A stretch of 39,578 nucleotides of DNA from Ardenticatenaceae bacterium (GCA_030065875.1 JASJCR010000055.1:1-39578); one strand, 5' to 3'. Shown: positions 1 to 9,000, counted from the stretch's first letter. Numbers and translations: made by a program. Notes: generated from the letters alone by a model not told the origin.

Positions 1-109
1 TGATAAAGGCCTCTATCGCTTTCCAAACAACATGACTTTCTTTTCTGACATAATCTATAAGCCCTGCAGGGTCCTTCTTTATGAGCTCCACTCGCTCCGC
101 TGTAGACAT
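1..109 (-). CDS. Partial small reading frame at the window edge, unknown
   Basis: An ATG at 109 opens a frame that runs off the left edge with 36 codons visible. It starts MSTAERVELIKKDPAGL and contains a short amphipathic stretch. I do not recognise it. The pattern of a hydrophobic/charged helix with a K-D-P-A-G-L-I element loosely resembles the N-terminal leader of IS66 transposases (compare LELYKQGPEAMADLIEQL in the neighbouring element), so it could be the start of a second IS66-type transposase. That is only an inference from a short stretch. It begins 16 bp outside the left IS terminus on the same strand. The frame stays open upstream of the ATG into the IS end, so it could also be the tail of a gene cut by the insertion. 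Confidence 0.3.
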   Translation of the reverse strand, partial: MSTAERVELIKKDPAGLIDYVRKESHVVWKAIEAFI

Positions 110-124
110 TTCATTAAACTTTTC

Positions 125-140
125 GTAATTATTCAGCAGG
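125..140 (+). repeat. IS66 left terminal inverted repeat
   Basis: GTAATTATTCAGCAGG is an exact reverse complement of 1607-1622. The transposase stop codon (TTA on this strand, 129-131) falls within it. Confidence 0.85.
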
Positions 141-1571
141 GATAGGTATAAAGACCTTTCCCTGCATCGCATCGGTCAAAATTGGGAATATTTCATAATT
201 TTGCTTTAAGAGCGTAGAAATGTAGCCACGAATCCGACAAAACATTTCTGCCCCTAACTGTGACCGAAAACAGTTTGAAATTTTCTGCTGAACCTTGACC
301 ATCCTTAAGTCTCGTTCAGCCACATTGTTATCGAACGGCACCTTAAAATCATAGATAAAGCGCAAAATATCGAGCTTGTATGTGATCAAGCGGTCAATCA
401 AATTGCGTGTTTTCGTTTGTTTGGTTCGCCCTCTCTTGCCATTGGCGGTCGCTTTTGGATTCAATTGGTCAGCTTTCGCCCACAACGCATCGTACATCGT
501 CATCAGGCGATCGTATGCTGCTGGCGAAAGGCGATCTTTCCGACTCTCTCTCGCCGCTCCAACCAAACGGTTGGCCGTGGTGAGGAGGCGAATCAAAGCT
601 TTGGCCCAAAGTTGAGCCCCATCTCGTTCAAAGACCGCTTTTAACTCACGGATCAAATGGGCATTACACAACCCATGCTCACATTCAACCTTCAAATAAG
701 AGCGGTAGAAATCATGGATAGCGATCCCTTTGTAAGCCGGTAAGATCCCACCGGCTTGATGGGCCAATTGACCACGAGCTTTATTCGAATAGTAAAAGGT
801 CATCAGTTTGGTCGAGGCCACATGTAACCAACGTGTTTTTGACCCGACCCGATGACCGGTTTCGTCACAATGAATGACATCGGCGTTGACCATCGCTCTT
901 TTAAGCGCTTTTTCGGCCTCTTCAAGCTGCTGATACCCATCCCGAATCATCCGATGAAGGGTACCGGTGCTCGGTGAGAGGGTATAGAGCGTTTTGAGCA
1001 GTTCTTGGGTCCGTTCATATGGCACTAATTGGTAAATCATCAAATAGATCACCAGTGCTCTTAAACGAGAACCATACTGAACGTGGCCTCTTAAATCGCT
1101 TGGGAATTGACCGGCGTTTGACGCCCCGCAACAAGGACATTCTTTGACAATCGCTTGGTGCTCTGTCCTGATCAGTTGTGGCTGAGGAATATCGATGATC
1201 TGTCTTCTTTGTCCAACGGCACCGCTGAGATCTGATAAATCTTGACCACAGCCACGACAGACTTTCACTTCATGGCGAATAACATGATCTACTTCATCGC
1301 TCATTTTTAAGGTCGTTCCTGGATGATCACTTTGGCCACCCGGTTTGCGCCTTTCTCGGCCACGAACCCGTTTGGGCTTTTTGGGTCGCTTTTTGAAACC
1401 GTCACTCGATGGCGGTTTGTGGCTGTTCTGGCTATTTTTATTTAAACGATCTTCAAGTTCTTGAACGCGTTGACTTAATTTTTGATTGGCTTGAATGAGT
1501 TGCTCAATCAAATCAGCCATAGCTTCAGGGCCTTGCTTATATAATTCAAGAATGTCTTGACGAGTTAGCAT
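129..1571 (-). CDS. IS66-family transposase (TnpC/DDE)
   Basis: This DDE transposase catalyses cut-and-paste or copy-out movement of its own IS. From the ATG at 1571 it is 480 residues; a TTG three codons upstream is also possible. Residues ~25-45 form a leucine-rich coiled coil. A basic, Ser/Pro-rich linker with KPPSSDG follows, then a zinc ribbon (C105-x2-C108 and C145-x2-C148). The catalytic core shows the IS66 signatures CDETG (D236), HDFYRSY (D287), CNAHLIREL and FDNNVAERDLR (E419), so the DDE triad is complete. Length is close to the usual ~500 residues. No frameshift or internal stop is seen. The gene fills the whole element and shares no operon with host genes. Confidence 0.93.
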   Translation of the reverse strand: MLTRQDILELYKQGPEAMADLIEQLIQANQKLSQRVQELEDRLNKNSQNSHKPPSSDGFKKRPKKPKRVRGRERRKPGGQSDHPGTTLKMSDEVDHVIRHEVKVCRGCGQDLSDLSGAVGQRRQIIDIPQPQLIRTEHQAIVKECPCCGASNAGQFPSDLRGHVQYGSRLRALVIYLMIYQLVPYERTQELLKTLYTLSPSTGTLHRMIRDGYQQLEEAEKALKRAMVNADVIHCDETGHRVGSKTRWLHVASTKLMTFYYSNKARGQLAHQAGGILPAYKGIAIHDFYRSYLKVECEHGLCNAHLIRELKAVFERDGAQLWAKALIRLLTTANRLVGAARESRKDRLSPAAYDRLMTMYDALWAKADQLNPKATANGKRGRTKQTKTRNLIDRLITYKLDILRFIYDFKVPFDNNVAERDLRMVKVQQKISNCFRSQLGAEMFCRIRGYISTLLKQNYEIFPILTDAMQGKVFIPIPAE

Positions 1572-1606
1572 CTTGGCCAAGGTATCTCATTATTCAAATT
1601 CGGCAA

Positions 1607-1622
1607 CCTGCTGAATAATTAC
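1607..1622 (-). repeat. IS66 right terminal inverted repeat
   Basis: CCTGCTGAATAATTAC on the plus strand is the reverse complement of 125-140 with no mismatch. It lies 35 bp upstream of the transposase ATG and probably includes part of its promoter region. Confidence 0.85.
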
Positions 1623-1999
1623 CAATTATTTATCTATACCAATTTTCATTGAATTATTATTGGGATTGAAATTGGCCAATTGTTTAGCACAGTATCTTAC
1701 GTGCGCCCATAACCCCGACTATAGTTGGCCACTACCATCGCGTGAAAACTGGATGATTGTGCCGTTCCAGGCCGAGGATAATAAATTTGAGTAAATTAAG
1801 AAAAAGAAGATTTGGTGGATTTGATTAAGTTTGCCCCCTTGAACTTGAATAGGTAGCATACCAGCGCTACTTAAATGTTGTTTGTCAGGAACGGCTATGA
1901 TGCCGAACTTGCGAGCCCCGTAAAAGAGATAGACGGAGCTTGTTGCCTATGGTATAGTTTTTGGACTTGGCGCAAACCTACCACAATTCAGGAGAGAGC
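1623..1999. other. Gene-free stretch between the IS and the membrane protein gene
   Basis: This AT-rich intergenic DNA holds the first 123-bp diverged direct repeat (1671-1793) and a degenerate copy of the two-block motif (1854-1887). A possible -10 hexamer TATAGT lies at 1953-1958, 41 bp before the next start codon, without a convincing -35. No gene was found. Confidence 0.6.
1671..1793 (+). repeat. 123-bp diverged direct repeat, copy 1
   Basis: It aligns without any gap to 2717-2839, with about two thirds of positions identical. The best-kept blocks are ATTGGCCAATTGTT at the left end, CGCGTGAAAACTGG in the middle and TTTGAGTA at the right end. The middle block recalls the multiple internal repeats at IS21-family ends, which is a weak inference. 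The two copies flank the small membrane protein gene. Confidence 0.65.
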
Positions 2000-2473
2000 A
2001 TGACAACAGGAAATAATATTCAATTGCCTGAAGATACACCTACACCAAACAATTTCAATTACATAGTAATGGTTCCATTGACATTAATATCGTGTGCTGT
2101 TTGTAGCGCCATTAATCTGAGTTTTGTTGAAGATTTTGAAGCCACTTTCTTCTATACAGCAATCGTAATGCCTGTTGTTGCCTTAATTGGCTCGGCAATT
2201 GGCTGGTCGTTTGGTGCCCTCATTTCAAAGAGTTCTTATAATCCACTTGATAGTATTCGGCTGTTTTTGAGTTACATTGCGATTATTTTTGGGGCTGGGT
2301 TTGGTTTTTGGTTGTGGGCTTACGTTTTAAGGACTTCGGGGCAAACAGTCGTCACTAGTGGTATTATCACCGACCTTCTTATCTGTATTCTCCCCTGGCC
2401 AATTTTTGCGGCTGCAATAGGTTACGCCATTGGGCATTTCGCCAAGCGCACTCGCGAAACACCCATAACATAA
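2000..2473 (+). CDS. Small four-helix membrane protein, unknown function
   Basis: A 157-residue protein beginning MTTGNNIQLPEDTP. The ATG at 2000 was chosen because AGGAGAG (1990-1996) lies just upstream of it; a longer frame from 1961 has no such site. A polar N-terminus of ~20 residues is followed by four hydrophobic segments, roughly residues 22-42, 52-75, 88-110 and 124-146, and a short charged tail (FAKRTRETPIT). I recognise no family. Base composition is clearly more AT-rich than the genes to the right, and the gene sits between an IS and diverged direct repeats. It may therefore be part of an acquired or rearranged segment. It appears to be transcribed alone. Confidence 0.7.
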   Translation: MTTGNNIQLPEDTPTPNNFNYIVMVPLTLISCAVCSAINLSFVEDFEATFFYTAIVMPVVALIGSAIGWSFGALISKSSYNPLDSIRLFLSYIAIIFGAGFGFWLWAYVLRTSGQTVVTSGIITDLLICILPWPIFAAAIGYAIGHFAKRTRETPIT

Positions 2474-2496
2474 GCTCACTCACGGCCAGACCCCAC

Positions 2497-2519
2497 ACGC
2501 GCTAAGCGTAGGTTTTTTT
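2497..2519 (+). terminator. Weak intrinsic terminator after the membrane protein gene
   Basis: A short ACGC/GCGT stem with a 5-nt loop is followed two bases later by seven to eight T residues. It lies 24 bp after the stop codon at 2473. The stem is short, so the call is tentative. Confidence 0.35.
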
Positions 2520-2605
2520 CAATCCAGTCCCATAGGTTCCAGCCGACAAACACAACAGAAAAAAAGAATTTCCGATCCCGGCACCCCAGGGCCGTTCCAT
2601 AATCA

Positions 2606-2648
2606 CAGCATAGCACCCTAGCCGGCCCAGAGGTAGTGTCGTTTGTCA
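2606..2648 (+). repeat. Two-block intergenic motif, copy A
   Basis: CAGCATAGCACC, 17 bases, then AGTGTCGTTTGTCA. The same two blocks with the same 17-base spacing occur at 25335-25377 and 28027-28069. No plus-strand gene follows this copy. Confidence 0.6.
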
Positions 2649-2716
2649 CAATCGATTTGAACTATTCAGAGAGGGATTTTTATACTTTGAGCAATTTAGC
2701 AAATAGCTGAATGACA

Positions 2717-2839
2717 ATTGGCCAATTGTTATGCACAATATCCATATTGTGCATATTCCGAAGCGTACAGCTGTCCACTCCCCCCGCGTGAAAACTGGGT
2801 GGCCGTGCCGATCCGGGCCGGTGAGAAAGATTTTGAGTA
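2717..2839 (+). repeat. 123-bp diverged direct repeat, copy 2
   Basis: Ungapped partner of 1671-1793. It contains a perfect palindrome with 11-bp arms, ATGCACAATAT and ATATTGTGCAT, around a CC centre (2731-2754), which copy 1 lacks. Confidence 0.65.
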
Positions 2840-2863
2840 GGATCTGCCAGGCTGATAGAAATG

Positions 2864-2906
2864 AACAGGCTCATCTTCCACCGGCCTGACGAAAGATGAG
2901 CCTGTT
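2864..2906 (-). terminator. Stem-loop terminator after the propeller-repeat gene
   Basis: A perfect 14-bp stem (AACAGGCTCATCTT at 2864-2877, partner at 2893-2906) encloses a 15-nt loop. It starts 10 bp past the stop codon at 2917 on the minus strand and is followed by a mixed T-rich tail (CATTTCTAT), not a clean U-tract. The position makes it a likely transcript end. Confidence 0.6.
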
Positions 2907-2916
2907 TGACGTGGGC

Positions 2917-5448
2917 CTAGGGCCGGACAACCAGTGGCAAGTAGACGAAGGCCTGCTCGAAAAATGTCGCTTCGACAGCGCGCGCTTCATCCAGCATCAC
3001 CACGCAGCTGGCCGTGCCGACACACGCCCCACTCCAGCCGCCAAAAAGTGAGTCAGCAGACGCTGTGGCGGTAAGCGTCACAACCGTACCTGCGGTAAAT
3101 GCGGCCGTACACTGCGGGGCGCACACTACCCCTGACGGGTCACTTGTCACGCGGCCGCTCCCCGTGCCGTTTAGGTTGACCGTCAAATCAAACTGATTCT
3201 CGATTTCGTAGACCACATAGTTAAGCGCCTGGGCCCCGTCAGCAAAGGCCAGCGCCTGCTCGTCGAGCTGCAGAAGTGAGCCATCTCCGTTTTCGGAGAG
3301 CAGCACGGCGGGAGCTTCCCAGCTGATGCCTGCCGCATCGCTGGCGCGCACCAGGAGCCAATTACTGGTGGTATCCCGAGCGGCAACGACGGCGGCCGGT
3401 CTCCCATTGAGCCAGCCCACGAAGGGAGGTTCGCGACTATCATCCAGCGTGATCACCGTCGTGGGGGTCAGCCAGCTCGTGGCGGTTTCGTCGCTGGCGC
3501 GGATGTAGCGTAAATAATAATCGAAGCTCGTTGTGTCTTCCTCGTAATACGCAAACGCCAGACGACCCGCGTGAAAATCGAACCCAAATCCTCCGCTGGA
3601 GTAAATGCTGTTGACGATCGACCCGCTCCCCCAGCTGCTTCCCTGAGCATTATCAGCCACAAACAGCTTGAGCGTGTCGTCCATCTGATCGGCAACCGCC
3701 ACGGCCGGTATCCCATTTAGCATCAACAGCGCCAGATGGCCCGGTTCTGAATCTGGCGTTACCCCGCTGGTGATAACCACCGGGCTGCCCCAGGCGGTGC
3801 CGTTCTGATCGGTGGCGCGCAAGAAGCGGATCTCTCCGGTGTTGTCGTCGTAGTAGGCCACGGCTGGAAAGCCGTCCACAATCGCTGAATAAGGGGCGTA
3901 AACTCCGTTGGGGATCAAGATAGTCGGTGAAAGCCAGCTGTTCCCATCCACATCGGCGGCACGCACGTAGCGCAGCCCCGTATCATCGTCTGAATAGGTG
4001 ATCGCCGGGCGGTCGTTGACCACCAGCAGCTTGCTGTGCTCCCCCGCTCCGATCGCCGGATCAACGGTGATACCGGGCGCCCAATCAAGCCCACGTTCGT
4101 CAAGGGCGCGTGCAAAGCGCAATCCGCCACCAAGGTTTTGTCTAAAGCTCGCCGCCGGACGGCCGTTGACCAGGGCAAGCGTGTTGTGCCCGCCGGAATA
4201 ACCGCCATCGAGGCGTTCAAATTCTCCCCACACGCTCCCCGTGGCGTCACCGGCACGTTCATAAAGAACAATTTCCCGCCGGCTGTCCTGCGCCCCGATG
4301 GCTGGACGGCCGTTGACTTCCTCCAGGCTGAGGTAAAACAGTTTTTCATTCAGGGCGGTCGCGGTGTAAACGGCCGTTGGTCTGGCCCAGCTGCTGCCGC
4401 TGGCGTTGGTCGCCCGCTGATAAAGCAGATTATCCGCCGAGAAGTAGGTGAGGGCAGGCTGTCCGCCGATGACTTGCAGCACCGGTCCACCCCCCGCCTG
4501 CACGATGGGCCCCAGATCAACCGGGGCGCTCCAACTGCTCCCGTCAACCGCTGCGGCACGCACATACCGCACGATGCCCGTGCCGTTGTACCGGTAGGCG
4601 ATGGCTGGATGATTGTCGACAATCGTCATCGACAGCCACTGCCCGAGCGTGCCGGCCGCATCGACGATTTGTGGGGTTCCCCAGCTGCTGCCGCTGGCGT
4701 CAAGCGCGCGGATGAACATCAAATTGCCCAGCGTAACATCCTGATAGGCGATTGCTGGAAAGCCATCGACAATTTCCAGCTGGCTAAACCAGCCCACAAA
4801 GGGTTGGCTGTTGTCGAGCGTTTGCGGCGTCCCCCAGCTGCTGCCGTCCGCGTTGCTGGCGCGCACGTAGCGCAGCTCTGTCACGTTAAACTGGGTGTAG
4901 GCGGTATAGGACAGAGCGGGGACGCCGTTGACGACCGCCAGATCGATCGTATCTCCCCCTATAATGGGTAAGGTATCGATCGGCACAGGCGCATTCCAGC
5001 TGCTGCCCTGACTGTCGGCCGCCTGAACGTAGAAGACGGTCTCCAAATTTCTATCGCTGAACGCCACGGCCGGTTTTCCATTGATTTCTCCCAGCACCGG
5101 CGATGAGATATTGGAGAGGGTTTGGTAAATCACGACCGGATCCAGCCAGATGTTTCCCTCCGCATCGGCCGCCAGCTTAAACAACAGCGACTTTGTCGAG
5201 CCATTAAAATAAATCATAGCCGGTTTCCCGTCAATGAGTTCCATTTCCGAAAAAATAAGGCGTCCGCCTAAATTTTCAATCACAGCCGTCTGGCTAATCA
5301 CCACTTCGGCTGCTGGTGCCGCAGCAGTCGAAGTGTCAGCCGCTGTGGGCTCCGCTGCTTGAATACCGATCGTGCTCAGGCTCAAGCTCCATACCCCGAT
5401 GCCGGCAAGAATTACCGTCCATACTATCCAAAAATGACGTTTCAGCAT
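2917..5448 (-). CDS. Secreted propeller-repeat protein with InlB B-like domain
   Basis: An 843-residue exported protein. The ATG at 5448 has GGAGGT five bases upstream and gives a clear signal peptide (MLKRHFWIVWTVILAGIG, then a hydrophobic run ending near IQAAEP). The body holds about 13 repeats of 45-60 residues, each built as VNGRPAIxY, then LxYVRAxDxxGSSWxxP, plus a degenerate 14th. That count would suit two seven-bladed beta-propellers (inference). The C-terminal ~90 residues match the divergent InlB B-repeat / bacterial-repeat type, with GGWSGAC, a paired Cys segment and VEATF. The protein ends VYLPLVVRP, an ending I associate with exported Chloroflexota proteins. Its role is unknown; surface binding or adhesion is plausible. 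It is probably cotranscribed with the small membrane protein upstream and preceded by a mini-ORF that overlaps its start. Confidence 0.85.
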   Translation of the reverse strand: MLKRHFWIVWTVILAGIGVWSLSLSTIGIQAAEPTAADTSTAAAPAAEVVISQTAVIENLGGRLIFSEMELIDGKPAMIYFNGSTKSLLFKLAADAEGNIWLDPVVIYQTLSNISSPVLGEINGKPAVAFSDRNLETVFYVQAADSQGSSWNAPVPIDTLPIIGGDTIDLAVVNGVPALSYTAYTQFNVTELRYVRASNADGSSWGTPQTLDNSQPFVGWFSQLEIVDGFPAIAYQDVTLGNLMFIRALDASGSSWGTPQIVDAAGTLGQWLSMTIVDNHPAIAYRYNGTGIVRYVRAAAVDGSSWSAPVDLGPIVQAGGGPVLQVIGGQPALTYFSADNLLYQRATNASGSSWARPTAVYTATALNEKLFYLSLEEVNGRPAIGAQDSRREIVLYERAGDATGSVWGEFERLDGGYSGGHNTLALVNGRPAASFRQNLGGGLRFARALDERGLDWAPGITVDPAIGAGEHSKLLVVNDRPAITYSDDDTGLRYVRAADVDGNSWLSPTILIPNGVYAPYSAIVDGFPAVAYYDDNTGEIRFLRATDQNGTAWGSPVVITSGVTPDSEPGHLALLMLNGIPAVAVADQMDDTLKLFVADNAQGSSWGSGSIVNSIYSSGGFGFDFHAGRLAFAYYEEDTTSFDYYLRYIRASDETATSWLTPTTVITLDDSREPPFVGWLNGRPAAVVAARDTTSNWLLVRASDAAGISWEAPAVLLSENGDGSLLQLDEQALAFADGAQALNYVVYEIENQFDLTVNLNGTGSGRVTSDPSGVVCAPQCTAAFTAGTVVTLTATASADSLFGGWSGACVGTASCVVMLDEARAVEATFFEQAFVYLPLVVRP

Positions 5449-5486
5449 AAAAGACCTCCAAAAATTAATTGATACTTCGTGTCCAT
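5442..5486 (-). CDS. 14-codon leader mini-ORF overlapping the next start
   Basis: ATG at 5486 with AGGAG six bases upstream encodes MDTKYQLIFGGLLC and stops at TGA 5444-5442, seven bases beyond the start codon of the 843-residue gene. Its codons GGA GGT are that gene's ribosome binding site. The arrangement suggests translational coupling. No peptide function is implied. A nearly parallel arrangement sits at 5770-5829. Confidence 0.4.
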   Translation of the reverse strand: MDTKYQLIFGGLLC

Positions 5487-5519
5487 GAAAGACTCCTACT
5501 TGAATGGGTCCCCAAACAG

Positions 5520-5783
5520 TTAGCCCATATCGAGGATCCACAGCCCGACCATCAGCACGCTCACCAGCCAAACCGGGATCAGCAAAACGTATCCCCCGCT
5601 TTCCCAACCGAACCACTTTGACCATCCGGCTGCCGTATGCCGCCAGCGCAGCAGCAAGTCAGCCGGAATCATCACTCCCAAGGCGATCACCCAGCCCGCA
5701 TCACCAAGCACCTGGCTCAGCCCCCAGCCCGACAGCATGGTCACAATGAGCATGATCAATCCCGGCCTGTTAAAACGAATCAC
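5520..5783 (-). CDS. Small three-helix membrane protein, unknown
   Basis: An 87-residue protein from a GTG at 5783 (VIRFNRPGLIML), chosen because GGAGGTG lies six bases upstream. The in-frame GTG at 5792 would overlap that site. There are three hydrophobic segments (about residues 7-24, 30-45 and 62-84), with the middle loop RWRHTAAGWSKWFGWESGG probably facing one side of the membrane. I do not recognise a family. It is 71 bp upstream of the secreted propeller-repeat gene on the same strand, so the two probably form an operon divergent from the BTAD regulator at 6027. A mini-ORF overlaps its start. Confidence 0.65.
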   Translation of the reverse strand: MIRFNRPGLIMLIVTMLSGWGLSQVLGDAGWVIALGVMIPADLLLRWRHTAAGWSKWFGWESGGYVLLIPVWLVSVLMVGLWILDMG

Positions 5784-5829
5784 GATTGTCACCTCCGCAA
5801 ATAAAAATCAATTGGGTATGCACTCCCAT
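5770..5829 (-). CDS. 19-codon leader mini-ORF overlapping the next start
   Basis: ATG at 5829 has GGGAGG seven bases upstream and encodes MGVHTQLIFICGGDNRDSF. It reads through the GGAGGTG site of the following gene and ends at TAA 5772-5770, fourteen bases inside that gene. The QLIF...GG core is shared with the mini-ORF at 5442-5486 because both pass over CAATT(A/G)ATTTTT and a GGAGGT site. Coupled translation is the simplest reading. Confidence 0.4.
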   Translation of the reverse strand: MGVHTQLIFICGGDNRDSF

Positions 5830-6026
5830 ATAAAAACCTCCCAAAATTTGTTATCATTGACCGGCTGAGCCGCGCATTAGCGGCCGTTCATACGAGCGGC
5901 CGTCAACGCTGGCCTCGACAGCCAACTTGTGGATAGCGATATCATAGGTGGACGCTCTCCCCTCGCTCTCATCCTCCACGTCAGCCGTGAGGACTATCCC
6001 GACAAAGGCGTCCTGAACCACAAACC
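5830..6026. promoter_or_regulatory. Divergent promoter region
   Basis: This 197-bp gap separates the minus-strand membrane/secreted operon from the plus-strand BTAD gene and must hold promoters for both. It contains a direct repeat of GCGGCCGT at 5880 and 5896 (16-bp period). No clear -35/-10 pair was identified. Confidence 0.35.
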
Positions 6027-9000
6027 ATGCTTCAACTACTTCTGCTTGGTCCCTTACGAGTTCGCTTCAGGCCTGATGGCCCGCTCCAGCTGCTGACCGG
6101 CAACCGCGCCGCCCTGCTCGGCTATCTCGGCCTCCAGGTGCATACTCAGTTCCAAACGTCTCGCAGCCGGCTGGCTGGTATCCTCTGGCCCGATGTCGAT
6201 GAGGAACGAGCACGCCACCTGCTGAGCAATACCCTATATCGCCTCCAGAAACAGCTGCCAGAGCTGAGCCTCCATCTCCACACGACAGTGGAAACGGTAT
6301 CGCTCACCAACCTCGCCGTGGATGTTGTCACCTTCCGCCAGCTCACCCGTGCGGTCAGTCCGACGGATTGGCGCACGGCTCTGGAGCTTTATCAGGGAGA
6401 TTTGCTTGAAGAGGTCGACGGGCAGTGGGTGGCTGGTGAACGGGCGCTGCTGCGCGAAGTCTATCTGGCTACCCTTACCCGCACCTGCCGCCACCTGGAG
6501 CAGATTACCGAGGCCAATCTCCATGAAGCGCTGCTTCTCGCCCAGAGGTGGGCGCAGGCCGATCCGCTCAATGAGCAGGCACACACGACGCTTATGCGTC
6601 TCTACGCGCGGCTGGGGCGTCCGGCCGCCGCCCAGCGTCAGTATCAAACGCTGCAAACCCTCCTGGCGGAGGAACTTGGGCTAAAACCCTCATCCGAGGC
6701 GGACGCCCACTATCAAGCTGTCGCCCACCAGCCTGTGGCCACAACCCGCCAAAGCCCTCCACCCTTTATCGGCCGCCAGCCGGAGCGCCACCTGCTGCTC
6801 GGCTATCTCGATCAGTTAGCGAATGGTCAGGGAGGATGTGTCCTAATCGAAGGAGAACCTGGTATCGGCAAAACAACCCTGCTGCGAGAGGTGGAGCGCA
6901 GCGCCGTTTGGCAGCATGTGACCGCTGCATGGGGAAGCGGCAAGCCAGACAACCTGCTCCCATATGCGCCCCTGGCTGAGGCCATTCAGGCGCTCAGCCG
7001 GAAGCCGCTGTTTCAAGCTTCCCTATCAACTCTGCCCCCCTTGCTGCGGCAGCTGCTTGATCCGCTTGTTCAGCCTGACACCACAACTATCGCCGCGGTA
7101 AAAAAAAGTGCCTTCACAGCTGACACGTCCCAAGCGGAGGCGCTGCGCCATATCCTGCAGAGCTGGTTGGCGCACGGGCCACTGGTGTTATTGCTTGATG
7201 ACATTCAGTGGGCGGGTCCTCAATTTTGGACGCTGCTCCCGCTTCTAGCTGAGCTGACACACCACAGGCCGTTCCTCCTTTTGCTCGCCTATCGCCGTTG
7301 GGAACTAGAGCAAGATGCAGCTGCGTGGGAAACGCTGCAAATGCTGGAGAAAGCGGAACGGCCTTTTCGTCTCCGGCTCGAAGGACTCACGCTGGCCGAC
7401 GTCGAAGCGTTTGCCACAGCCCATACCCGCTCTGCAGACCACAATCCGGCCCAGCTGCGGCAGCTGAGCGGCGGTAACCCTCTGCTGCTTCAAGAACTGC
7501 TCCTTCAGCCTAATGCTGAGGCCGCTGCCCTAGCACCTCTTTTGGCAGAGCGGCTCGCACAGCTTGCACCAACTGACCGGGAAGCATTGGCGGCCGCAGC
7601 TGTTCTCGGCCGTGACATCAGCTATTCACACTGGTGCACCTTGCTCGGGCGTCCGCTTGACAGGCCGACTCTACAGCGACTTACCACCAGCCGCTTTGTG
7701 CGTGAAACAGACTCCGGCTACACCTTTCAACACGACCTCGTGCGTCTCCATCTCTATCGCCAAATCGCGCCTGACCAGAAAGAGCGCTGGCATCATCACA
7801 CGGCCGGCCTGCTGCAGCAGGCCGGCCAGCCCCCGGAAACAATCGCCTGGCATTACGCTCAGGCCAATGCGCCACAGGCTGCGGTTCATTTTTACCAGCG
7901 AGCGGCCGAGCGCGCCCTCACCTTGCGCGCCAGCCAGAGCGCCACTTGGTTTGTAGCTCAAGCAGCGCAGCTGGCCCGTGAAACACAGCTCCCCCCCAGT
8001 GAAACCCTCGCACTCCGCAGCCTGCAGCTTCAGCTGGCCCATCAGGAACGGCCGTCAAGCGAGCGCCTGCCTGAGATCGAGACCCTGGCCACCGAGGCAG
8101 AGGCGCTGCGAGATGAGGAGATTCTGCTCCGCCTGGCCCTGATCAAATACGACCTGCTCAGCGGGCAGGGGGAGCAGCAGGCGGTTGAAGTTGTCCAGCA
8201 GCAAATTCTGGCGCTGGTAGAGGGAGTGGGAAATCTGCCGCTTGAAATTGATGCCCTGCAGCATGTGGCCATCAAATTGGCCTTTATCGTGGGTGACAGC
8301 GACCGCGCGCTGATTTATGCGCGCTGGAGTGAATCGCTGGCGGTCAAACTCCCCCAGCGACCAGAGCTGCTGGCTGAAGCGAAAATGATTGTCATCGGCT
8401 GCCTGCTGCGCGGCCGCCAGCCGGCCGAGGCGCTTCGGCAGCTGGCTGCGGTCAAACAGATACTTGATCAGCATCCTGAACTTCACCACGTCGAAAACGA
8501 TTGGCGCTACATGTGGGCGGTGGCGGCCCAATTTACCGGCGATTGGGAGACCGCCCATCGACTGCATGAAGAAAGTTTGCACCAGCATCGACAGACCGGC
8601 AATTTTTACGCGCTCACCACCGCGCTGTATAATACCGCCAACAGCGCTTCCAACCGGGGTGCTCATGCTCAGGCGATCCTCTACGCCACAGAAATGGTCA
8701 CACTGGCGGACAAGCAGCTGGCGGACGACGATTTTCAGAAGAAGCTCCAATTCCGCAATCTGTTGGCTCAATGTTACGTACAGGCGGAAGAATACGCACT
8801 TGCCCTGGAGGCGCTCGCCCCGGTGCACGCCTGGCTGGAAACACAGGCTGGCGGGGCGGCGGTAGTGCGTGCCTGGAGCACAAGCGGGGAGATCTATGTG
8901 GGATTAGGGGATTTGAATGCGGGCCTCGCCGCCCACCGACGGGCGGTTGATTTTGGCAAAAGCATCCAGGGTGTCACGGCAGCGCCGTTTTTAGCCCTGG

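Larger units (their letters stand above)
125..1622 (-). mobile_element. IS66-family insertion sequence, single-gene type
   Basis: The element is 1498 bp long and bounded by perfect 16-bp inverted repeats that start GTAA, as is usual at IS66-family ends. It holds one transposase gene and no tnpA or tnpB accessory genes, which fits the ISBst12-like single-gene branch of the family. The transposase stop codon lies inside the left terminal repeat. IS66 elements normally make an 8-bp target duplication. The flanks here (AACTTTTC on the left, CAATTATT on the right) do not match, so either the insertion site has since rearranged or the ends recombined. The element looks intact in its coding part and may be active. 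Confidence 0.85.
2474..2916. other. Gene-free stretch with repeats and two terminator candidates
   Basis: It contains a weak plus-strand terminator (2497-2519), copy A of the two-block motif (2606-2648), repeat copy 2 (2717-2839) with an 11-bp-arm palindrome inside it, and the terminator of the minus-strand gene that ends at 2917. Short frames here are not convincing as genes. Confidence 0.6.

Noticed and set aside
2680..2874. 64-codon minus-strand frame
   Set aside because: It spans the diverged 123-bp repeat and a palindrome, and has no ribosome site or family. The ungapped partner repeat at 1671 does not keep a matching frame.
4036..4971. 311-codon plus-strand frame
   Set aside because: It lies wholly antisense to the propeller-repeat gene, follows its repeat periodicity, has no ribosome site and resembles no family.
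8055..8828. 257-codon minus-strand frame inside the first BTAD gene
   Set aside because: It is antisense to TPR-coding sequence and has no recognisable motif or start signal.
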